From Arcobacter acticola (GTDB lineage: Bacteria; Campylobacterota; Campylobacteria; Campylobacterales; Arcobacteraceae), in the NCBI RefSeq assembly GCF_013177675.1, contig NZ_CP042652.1:1984001-2048000 (forward strand): a DNA stretch of 64,000 bases, in the 5' to 3' direction. Under the pieces are notes generated by a model. That model made no database searches. It was not told the origin of the DNA and saw only the letters and a list, made by a program, of their open reading frames with translations. Shown here one piece after another: positions 57,665 to 64,000 of the stretch (the stretch's first letter is position 1; the number at the start of each line of letters is the position of its first letter). The position numbers and the translations under genes are program-made.

Positions 57665-59573
57665 AAAGAGCTTTTGCTGTGATTCTTGATAATCTTTGTG
57701 CGAAAGCTACAGTATCTGTAATATCCATACCCTCAGATAATTTTGCTTGATCTAATAAAATCCAAGATACATCTTCGATTGTAGAATCATCTGCACAACC
57801 ATTTAATTTTTTTACGATTTCATGGTCTGGATTGATTTCTAAAATTGGAGCTGATGCGGGCATTTCTTGTCCCATTGCTCTCATCATTTGCATCATTTGA
57901 GCCATTTGTGCATCACCTGCATCTTTTGTTACACAAGATGGAGATTCACTTAATCTTGTAGTGATTTTTACTTCTTTTACTGCATCACCTAATTTATCTT
58001 TAATTTTTTCAACGATAGATTTGAATTTTTCTTCAACTTCTTTTTTCTCTTCTTCGTTTTGTTCAACTTTTGGAGGCTCACAAGCTGTAATATCTTTGAA
58101 TTCCCATTCTTTAAAAGCACCCATAGTTGGAGTTATAATCTCATCAATTTCTTTATCATCTAAGATTAAAACTTCAATTTCATTTTTCTTATAAGATTCT
58201 AATAATGGAGAGCTTTTTAATACTTTTTCATTTTCACCAACGATATAGTAAATAGCTTTTTGCTCTGAATCAGCTCTATCTTTATAAGCTTCTAGTGAAG
58301 TCATTTTCCCAGCTTCAGTTTTTGTTGATTTGTATCTTAATAACTCTAAGATAGCATCTTTATTTGTATAATCTTGGTAAACACCCTCTTTTAAAGGTCT
58401 GATATATTGAGCTATAAATTCTGCATATTTTTCTTCATCTTTAGAAAGTTTTTTGATTTCTGAAAGTATTTTCTTAACAGATGATTGTTTAATATTTGCC
58501 ATTACTCTATTTTCTTGTAAAATCTCTCTAGATACATTTAATGGTAAATCTTCTGAATCAATAATACCTCTTACAAATCTTAAGTAAGTTGGTAATAATT
58601 CTTTTTCAGAATCTGTGATAAATACTCTTTTAACATAAAGCTTAACACCTGGTTGGAAATCAGCTCTATACATATCCATTGGTGCTGTTTTAGGAATATA
58701 AAATAGTGTCGTATATTCACTAACACCTTCTACTTTTGTATGAATTGAAAGCATTGGATCTGTTGAATCATGAGAAATTGATTTATAAAAATCATTATAC
58801 TCTTGCTCTTTTAGTTTAGCTTTTGCTTGCATCCATAAAGCTGTTGCTTCATTTATTTTTTCTCTTTTATCTTCAATAGATTTAGCAGCTTCTTTTCCTG
58901 CTTTTTTATCATCTTCACTTAAAGTTTCAGTAACTTCTTCTTTATAGTTTAAGAAGATTGGATATGCAATATGATTTGAATATTTTTCAACAATATTTTT
59001 AATTCTATATTTACTTGCAAATTCACTAGCTTCTTCATCTTTTAATTTAATATAAATAACAGTTCCAGATGATTCTTTTGTACAAGGTACTAAATCAAAT
59101 TCACCTGTACCATTTGATGACCATTTGTAAGCTGTTTCAGAGCCTGCTTTTTTAGAAATAACATCTATGTTATCAGCCACCATAAATACAGAGTAAAAAC
59201 CAACACCGAATTGACCAATAAGGTTTGAATCTTTTTTAGCATCACCTGTTAGTGCTTCAACAAATGATTTTGTACCTGATTTTGCAATTGTACCAATAGA
59301 AGCAATTAAATCTTCATCATTCATACCAATACCATTATCTGAAATAGTTAAAGACTTATCAGCTTCATCAAAAGAGATATTAACTTCACCTTTCCAAGTA
59401 GCATAAGCGTCTTTTAAATTTTCATCTGTAAGTCTTAAATAGTTTAATTTATCGATTGCATCACTTGCATTTGATACAAGTTCTCTTATAAAAATCTCTT
59501 TATTTGAGTATAAAGAGTGTGTCATTAAGTGTAATAATTGTCCTACTTCTGTTTGAAATTGATGTTTTGCCAT
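57663..59573 (-). CDS. htpG: Chaperone HtpG (Hsp90)
   Basis: 636 aa, usual length. N-terminal ATPase domain with FIRELVSNASDAIDKL, SDNGIGMN and GQFGVGFYS (about 30-135), middle domain with KLYVKRVFITD and PLNVSREILQ, and C-terminal dimerisation domain. Cytoplasmic protein-folding chaperone. ATG start at 59573 with AGGAG upstream. A CIRCE operator about 83 bases upstream indicates HrcA control. Confidence 0.97.
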   Translation of the reverse strand: MAKHQFQTEVGQLLHLMTHSLYSNKEIFIRELVSNASDAIDKLNYLRLTDENLKDAYATWKGEVNISFDEADKSLTISDNGIGMNDEDLIASIGTIAKSGTKSFVEALTGDAKKDSNLIGQFGVGFYSVFMVADNIDVISKKAGSETAYKWSSNGTGEFDLVPCTKESSGTVIYIKLKDEEASEFASKYRIKNIVEKYSNHIAYPIFLNYKEEVTETLSEDDKKAGKEAAKSIEDKREKINEATALWMQAKAKLKEQEYNDFYKSISHDSTDPMLSIHTKVEGVSEYTTLFYIPKTAPMDMYRADFQPGVKLYVKRVFITDSEKELLPTYLRFVRGIIDSEDLPLNVSREILQENRVMANIKQSSVKKILSEIKKLSKDEEKYAEFIAQYIRPLKEGVYQDYTNKDAILELLRYKSTKTEAGKMTSLEAYKDRADSEQKAIYYIVGENEKVLKSSPLLESYKKNEIEVLILDDKEIDEIITPTMGAFKEWEFKDITACEPPKVEQNEEEKKEVEEKFKSIVEKIKDKLGDAVKEVKITTRLSESPSCVTKDAGDAQMAQMMQMMRAMGQEMPASAPILEINPDHEIVKKLNGCADDSTIEDVSWILLDQAKLSEGMDITDTVAFAQRLSRITAKAL

Positions 59574-59655
59574 TATAATTTCTCCTATAATTTATTAATT
59601 TTAGAACAGAATTTTATCAAAACTTTATAAAAGGAAGCTAAAGTTTTTATTAAAA

Positions 59656-59682
59656 TTAGCACTTTTTATATAAGAGTGCTAA
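59656..59682 (-). promoter_or_regulatory. CIRCE operator (HrcA-type)
   Basis: Minus strand TTAGCACTC, nine bases, then AAGTGCTAA. CIRCE consensus is TTAGCACTC-N9-GAGTGCTAA, so only one base differs. It lies upstream of htpG and overlaps the last codons of the toxin gene. It can also fold as the toxin gene's terminator hairpin. Confidence 0.85.
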
Positions 59683-60092
59683 TTTTTAAGTAGATTATTT
59701 AAACTCTGTTTTTTCAAAGTTCTGTAAATATCGAAATCACTATCAATACTTACTATATTTTTAATTTTTTCTTTATTTGAAATATACATCAAAGTTCCAT
59801 CAGCTAAATCCATAGGAATATCAATATATTTTTCCATCATTACCCTAATATTTGATATTTCATCTTGTGAAATATCATAAACTTCAACTCCACCAACTTC
59901 ACACCATTTTAAAAAATCAATTTGAACATTAAGATTAAAATCAAGCATATGAGAAACTTCTGTTATAACAGCCCAAGAAGTGATTAATTTACCATTGTAT
60001 GATTTTAAAAATTCAACTACTTTTAAATGATACTTATCACTCCTATCAAAAAGTGCAATCAACGGACCGCTGTCAATGATTGTTTTTTGCAT
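59679..60092 (-). CDS. PIN-domain toxin (VapC-like)
   Basis: 137 aa. IIDSGPLIALFDRSDKYH at the N-terminus (Asp7), Glu in SWAVITEVSHML and Asp residues in MDLADGTLMYIS and VSIDSDFDIY: the acidic residues of a metal-dependent PIN ribonuclease. Overlaps the antitoxin gene by 20 bases. Its 3' end reaches into the CIRCE element of htpG. Confidence 0.88.
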   Translation of the reverse strand: MQKTIIDSGPLIALFDRSDKYHLKVVEFLKSYNGKLITSWAVITEVSHMLDFNLNVQIDFLKWCEVGGVEVYDISQDEISNIRVMMEKYIDIPMDLADGTLMYISNKEKIKNIVSIDSDFDIYRTLKKQSLNNLLKN

Positions 60093-60330
60093 TTATTTTA
60101 TCTTTTATTTTTTGTTTATAAGTTGTAGATAAATCATCTCTTCCACTTGAATATTTACCAAAAAATTCACTTCCTAGTTCATAAGGAGTTTTTTCTTTTG
60201 ATTCATTTTTTGTCATATCAAAATAGTATGTTAAGGCATCTTTGATAATTTTACTTTTTGAAATATGCTTTTGTTGAGCTAAGAAATTGAGTTGATTTTG
60301 AGTATTTTCATCTAATCTTATAGATAACAT
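60073..60330 (-). CDS. Ribbon-helix-helix antitoxin
   Basis: 85 aa. N-terminal ribbon-helix-helix motif (MLSIRLDENTQNQLNFLAQQKHISKSKIIKDALTYY, described by its first 36 residues) and a basic, flexible C-terminus that would bind the toxin. Upstream partner of the PIN toxin and probable autorepressor of the pair. ATG start with AAAGGAATAG upstream. Confidence 0.86.
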   Translation of the reverse strand: MLSIRLDENTQNQLNFLAQQKHISKSKIIKDALTYYFDMTKNESKEKTPYELGSEFFGKYSSGRDDLSTTYKQKIKDKINAKNNH

Positions 60331-60455
60331 TTCTATTCCTTTTTAGTTTTGTATTACATATTGTATCACAAAAATTTCATAAAAAACTATATTTAAAATA
60401 ACATAATTACTTTTATGTTTAAATGTATAATTTTTTTAACAACATAATTTAAAGG

Positions 60456-61391
60456 TTGAAAATGAATAAAAAAGAAAAAGCATTATTTGAAAAAGCAAAA
60501 AAATTAATTGATGATAAAAGAATTGAGATAATAAAATATGCTAATGAAAACAATTCAAGTCATTTAGAACTAGTAAAAAAAGATATTTTTCAATTAAGAA
60601 AATATATAAAAGGTTGTATTTTGTTGAAAGAACAAGATATAGATAATTTATTATCAAATTTAGTTCAATATCGTATATCTTTAAGTATTCCAATAAATAA
60701 TGCAAAATTTGCAAGAACAAGGATAATGACTAACTCAAAAGAATATCCTAAATATGACGATGTTTCAGTTCTATCTTATACACCTTTACACTTACAAAAT
60801 AAAGTTTCACAAGGTAGATTTAATAAAAAAGAACAAAGAATGTATTATGGCTCTATTTTTTACGATTACAGTAATCTTAATGTTCCATTTAGTGAAATAG
60901 ATTTAAAAGAAGTTGATGACTATGTCAATACTTTAATATCTGAAGTTACTCAAAATATAAATCTAAGAATCATAGGTTTGTTTTCATTTATTGAAAATAA
61001 ACATCCATTGATAGATTTTCATCCAATATTAAAAGAAATAAGTGATTACTATGAAAAAACTCATGAAGAAAAATTATTAAAAGCAATTAAAATGGTAGAT
61101 GATTTTTTTGTAGAAATAACTACTTCAAAAGGAAATGAAAGAGTTTATAATGTTACTTCTATATTAGGAAATATTTATTTAGAAGATGAAAGTATAGACG
61201 GAATTTTATATCAATCTGTTAAATCTGATGAAGTTCCAAATGTTGTTTTAAAAGCAAGTTCAGTTGATACTAAAGTTAAACATTTTGAAGCAAAGATTGC
61301 TTTATTAACAGAAGAAAAAGATGGAGAATATATTATAAAAGAATTAAATAAAGGTAAAATAGACAACTGTAAAATAATTTGGAAAAAATAA
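60456..61391 (+). CDS. RES-domain-like protein
   Basis: 311 aa, or 309 from ATG 60462, which has AAAGG at better spacing than TTG 60456. A helical N-terminus is followed by RES-like features: FARTRIM (about 88), QGRFNKKEQRMYYGS (about 121) where RES proteins have GRxNPxG..YLA, an ISEVTQ Glu (about 175) and IDGILYQSVKSDEVPNVVLK near the end, like the RES terminal motif. RES domains degrade NAD+ as toxins in Res-Xre pairs. No Xre antitoxin gene lies next to it, so the role here is open. Family call is from motif reading only. Confidence 0.62.
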   Translation: MKMNKKEKALFEKAKKLIDDKRIEIIKYANENNSSHLELVKKDIFQLRKYIKGCILLKEQDIDNLLSNLVQYRISLSIPINNAKFARTRIMTNSKEYPKYDDVSVLSYTPLHLQNKVSQGRFNKKEQRMYYGSIFYDYSNLNVPFSEIDLKEVDDYVNTLISEVTQNINLRIIGLFSFIENKHPLIDFHPILKEISDYYEKTHEEKLLKAIKMVDDFFVEITTSKGNERVYNVTSILGNIYLEDESIDGILYQSVKSDEVPNVVLKASSVDTKVKHFEAKIALLTEEKDGEYIIKELNKGKIDNCKIIWKK

Positions 61392-61463
61392 ATAAAACCT
61401 CTTTAATCATTACCAACATTATAATCTGCTAAAATAAATTCTTATAAAAAATGAGGAAAATAG

Positions 61464-63347
61464 ATGAATAAAGAAAATTTTTTAAACGACTTACAAAAGA
61501 TATATGATTTTTTAAATGAACAAAAAAACCAAACAAATAAAATAATAACTCATCTTGAAAATGAAGAGTTTGATAAACTGCAAATCATTAATGATTTTGC
61601 AAAAACTTTAGGTCTTGAAATGACAAAAGATTTAAGATTTGCACTTGTTACTAGACTTGTAGGATTAAGAGATGATTCTTTAGTTCAAGTTCTAAAAAAA
61701 CTTGAAAAAAATGAAAAAGAAATAATTGAACTTCAAGAAAAAGCTTATAATTTTGTAAAAGAGTATTGGCATGAAAATCATACAAAACTAATAGATTTAA
61801 TAGTTCAAAATAAATTATTAACACCTTTTTATCAAGAAATATTTATTGGTGTTTATAATGTGGGACTTCAAATGTCAGCATGGCAAACAACATGGACTTC
61901 ACATATTATAAACGGAATCAATAAAGAATTGCTTGCTAAATTTGATGGAAATGAAGAAAAAGTTATGGAATATCTTGAAAATGAAAAGCTTTTAGATTTA
62001 GGACATGGTGGAATTATTGCTGATAGATGTTATTCAGCGTTAGTAAAAGATGGTGATAAATATAAATCACAAGCTTATATTAAAGCCTTTAAAAAAGAAA
62101 CAACTGAAGTAGTAGATGCCCTAGAAGAGTTTGCTGATAAACTAATCGAACTTGAAGATGATATTTATAATCAAAAATGGGATTATGTTTTATATATTCA
62201 AGCACTTATAAAAGCATTTTCTGAAGATAGAACAGATGAACTTGTATCAAAATGGGCAGATGTTGATAGAGCTTGGATGAAGATAAAAACACCAATTCAA
62301 ATAGGTCATCCTTTAGAATATTACGAAGATCACTTTAGAAAAGCTGTTGCACTTGAATGGGATATAAGACTAACTAATCCCAAATTTGCTCAAAATGACC
62401 ATAGGGTAAATAAAATAAAAGATTCATTTACAAAAATTTATAATAGTTTTGAATCAAATGAGAAATATGAGAAAATTTATAATTTCTCTTTAAAATCACT
62501 TGATAAAGTTCAACTTTATGTAGGACGACCTGCACTATTTTTTGGAGCAGAATTACAAGGGATGTTTTCAGCGCAAGTTGTACCAAATGATGAAGTAGTA
62601 TCTTTAGAAGAAGGTAAAAAAATCTTTGCATTTTCTGATGAAATTTTACAAGCAAGCAGAGCTAAACCATTTTTAGCTTTAAGTAGAGAAATCTTTGGAC
62701 AAGAACTATTAACTCATGATAGAACATTTTTATTTAATGAAACTGCATCTTGGCATCAAGTATATGATATAAGTACTGTAGGACACGAATATGGACATAT
62801 ATTATGGTGTGATGAGCAAACAGAATCTGTTATGAATAAAACAGGGAATTTTAAAAATATAGAAGAGTTCAAAGCAACAACAGGAGGACTTATTTCATAT
62901 TTCTTAGATACAAATACAGATGAATCACATCTAAAAGAGCAAGTTTTAAGTGACCTTGTAAAAAGAAGTGTAGGATTAATTGGATGGATGGAAGTTGACG
63001 AAGTTCAACCATATTATTGTGAAGGATTAATTCATTTAAATGGTTTATTTGATACAGGTGTATTAACTTGGGATGAAAATAATAAAAAGTTGAATATAGA
63101 TTTAAGTGATGAAAAATATGAAGAATTAAGAAAATGGTATATAGTAAATTATACAGCTTTAGCAAAACACTATTTAGATAAATTAGATGCTACAAAATTC
63201 TTAAATTTATACGCTACAAAAGTTGGAAAATATTTTATGCCAAATAATGAAAAAATTTCTTCTTTTGTAAAATATTATTTCAAAAGATACCAAGATATAG
63301 GACAAGAGATAGATACAGTTGATAAAAAAAGCAATTATTTGAAATAA
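61464..63347 (+). CDS. ciaB: CiaB-like invasion protein with metallopeptidase motif
   Basis: 627 aa, close in length to Campylobacter CiaB. No signal peptide, in keeping with CiaB being secreted without one. The sequence VGHEYGHILWC (about 437) is a HExxH zinc motif, followed 30-40 residues later by EEFKATTGG, a plausible third-ligand helix as in gluzincin peptidases. CiaB is described as a protein needed for host cell invasion in Campylobacter; enzymatic activity is only inferred. ATG start with GAGGAAAAT upstream. Assignment is by recall of the family, not by search. Confidence 0.75.
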   Translation: MNKENFLNDLQKIYDFLNEQKNQTNKIITHLENEEFDKLQIINDFAKTLGLEMTKDLRFALVTRLVGLRDDSLVQVLKKLEKNEKEIIELQEKAYNFVKEYWHENHTKLIDLIVQNKLLTPFYQEIFIGVYNVGLQMSAWQTTWTSHIINGINKELLAKFDGNEEKVMEYLENEKLLDLGHGGIIADRCYSALVKDGDKYKSQAYIKAFKKETTEVVDALEEFADKLIELEDDIYNQKWDYVLYIQALIKAFSEDRTDELVSKWADVDRAWMKIKTPIQIGHPLEYYEDHFRKAVALEWDIRLTNPKFAQNDHRVNKIKDSFTKIYNSFESNEKYEKIYNFSLKSLDKVQLYVGRPALFFGAELQGMFSAQVVPNDEVVSLEEGKKIFAFSDEILQASRAKPFLALSREIFGQELLTHDRTFLFNETASWHQVYDISTVGHEYGHILWCDEQTESVMNKTGNFKNIEEFKATTGGLISYFLDTNTDESHLKEQVLSDLVKRSVGLIGWMEVDEVQPYYCEGLIHLNGLFDTGVLTWDENNKKLNIDLSDEKYEELRKWYIVNYTALAKHYLDKLDATKFLNLYATKVGKYFMPNNEKISSFVKYYFKRYQDIGQEIDTVDKKSNYLK

Positions 63348-63388
63348 AATATTTGTAAAAATTTAAGCATTTAAATATCCAATATCAT

Positions 63389-63433
63389 TTTTCATGCACT
63401 TTAATTTATTTAATAAATTAAGAAGCATGAAAA
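63389..63433. terminator. Long hairpin after ciaB
   Basis: Outer stem TTTTCATGC / GCATGAAAA and inner stem TTAATTTATT / AATAAATTAA with short unpaired links. Likely ends the ciaB transcript; no typical T run after it. Confidence 0.55.
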
Positions 63434-63720
63434 CGATATAATATGTACAAATAAATTACTTTTAAATACAGATAAATTTTATTTTAATCTGATAGAGATG
63501 TTAATTGAATTAGTGAATTTGTTAAAAAAATTAATAATTTTTTAGGGAACCTTGATAATTGAAACAACCTTATCAAAAAAAGTACTTTTAAACTGTAGAA
63601 AATTAAGAAAAAATCTTAGAGCCAAACTATTTATAATCTTTTCTCCCAATATAAATCACTTACATAAAAACGGCGTATTTTTATAAATACAAATAACTTA
63701 TTTAAATCTGGAGTACAAAT
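63434..63720. other. AT-rich gap before the capsule/O-antigen-type gene
   Basis: Together with the preceding bases, over 350 bases without a recognisable gene. Contains small inverted repeats (TTGATAA ... TTATCAA at about 63552-63576; GTATTT ... AAATAC at about 63673-63688) and presumably the promoter of the gene starting at 63721. I see no conserved operator. Confidence 0.5.
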
Positions 63721-64000
63721 TTGCTTAATATTTTAGTTACGGGGGCAAAAGGTTTTATTGGTAAAAACTTACTTAATGCGCTAAAAAACAATAAAAATAT
63801 TAATATCTTAGAGTTTGATAGAAGTAATACAATTGAAGATTTAGAAAAATTAATTTCTAAATGTGATTTTATTTTTCATCTAGCAGGAGAAGTAAGACCA
63901 AAAAGTAGTGATGAAGAGTTTAAAAAATCAAATATTTTATTAACTAAAAATATATTAGATATTTTAGAAAAACAAAACAAAATCGTACCTATTTTATTAG
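63721..64000 (+). CDS. CapF-like NAD-dependent epimerase/reductase (5' end only)
   Basis: First 93 codons, running off the window. TTG start with GGAG 7 bases upstream. Rossmann motif NILVTGAKGFIGKNLL (about 3-18) and FIFHLAGEVRPKSSDEEF (about 51-68), as in CapF/WbjC-type UDP-sugar reductases that make deoxy-amino sugars for capsule or O-antigen. A polysaccharide gene cluster probably continues to the right. Confidence 0.78.
   Translation, partial: MLNILVTGAKGFIGKNLLNALKNNKNINILEFDRSNTIEDLEKLISKCDFIFHLAGEVRPKSSDEEFKKSNILLTKNILDILEKQNKIVPILL

Noticed and set aside
62428-63165. Minus-strand open frames inside ciaB
   Set aside because: Leucine/histidine-rich low-complexity shadows of a well-supported gene on the other strand.

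Overview
The window is very AT-rich, uses many TTG starts and lies in the Campylobacterota. A CiaB-like protein, a SelA/SelB/tRNA-Sec set, a dense array of periplasmic-sensor signalling proteins and the gene families overall point to an Arcobacter-like organism (Arcobacteraceae). This is inferred from gene content; no database was searched.

Layout. 1-5.5 kb: two tandem paralogous sensors (SBP_bac_3 repeats, PAS, GGDEF), each with a one-base frameshift in a poly-A tract. 5.7-9.0 kb: tRNA-Sec, selA and selB, the selenocysteine decoding set. 9.1-12.8 kb: a UvrD-like helicase, an unknown protein and a response regulator with PAS and coiled coil. 12.8-16.7 kb: a two-gene histidine kinase operon whose first gene is split by an IS630-family element. 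16.8-18.9 kb: a small exported-protein gene split by an IS1380-like element. 18.9-19.3 kb: tRNA Gln-Tyr-Phe-Leu. 19.4-24.8 kb: two paralogous kinases with different sensors, the first split by a second identical IS630 copy. 24.9-35.5 kb: housekeeping genes (FMN reductase, PIN-PhoH ATPase, an HD phosphohydrolase, PdxH, a parvulin, a DbpA-type helicase, DedA), a FeoB-associated microprotein and a NIT-GAF-PAS-GGDEF protein. 35.6-39.2 kb: a GGDEF-EAL gene split by an IS1182-like element, coupled to a degenerate GGDEF gene. 39.1-46.7 kb: 5-oxoprolinase PxpABC, a TRAP transporter and a two-component system. 46.8-51.9 kb: a LOG protein, an NMT1-PAS-GGDEF sensor, a DUF4197 protein and hypotheticals. 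51.9-57.5 kb: a TetR-controlled HlyD/ABC-2 efflux operon. 57.5-60.3 kb: htpG with a palindromic element at its end and a CIRCE operator upstream, then a VapBC-like toxin-antitoxin pair. 60.4-63.3 kb: a RES-domain-like protein and CiaB. 63.7 kb to the end: the start of a CapF-like reductase.

How the genes work together. The oxoproline block looks like a self-contained module. A sensor kinase and OmpR-type regulator sit beside a TRAP transporter and PxpABC, and I see the same direct-repeat motif (CTCACT, N5, C, W, CACTT on the minus strand) upstream of the kinase, dctP and pxpA. That makes it a candidate regulon operator. The sensor genes reuse two periplasmic sensor types (SBP_bac_3, NMT1) with two outputs (histidine kinase, GGDEF) in all four combinations. 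The TetR efflux operon has an operator palindrome and an exactly duplicated promoter. htpG carries an HrcA-type CIRCE element.

Cautions. Several genes have one-base homopolymer shifts, and three appear to lack any ATG/GTG/TTG start although a Shine-Dalgarno sequence sits at normal spacing before ATA or ATT. Four IS insertions within 22 kb each interrupt a gene, three of them signalling genes. Sequencing error, phase variation and gene decay cannot be separated from this sequence alone.
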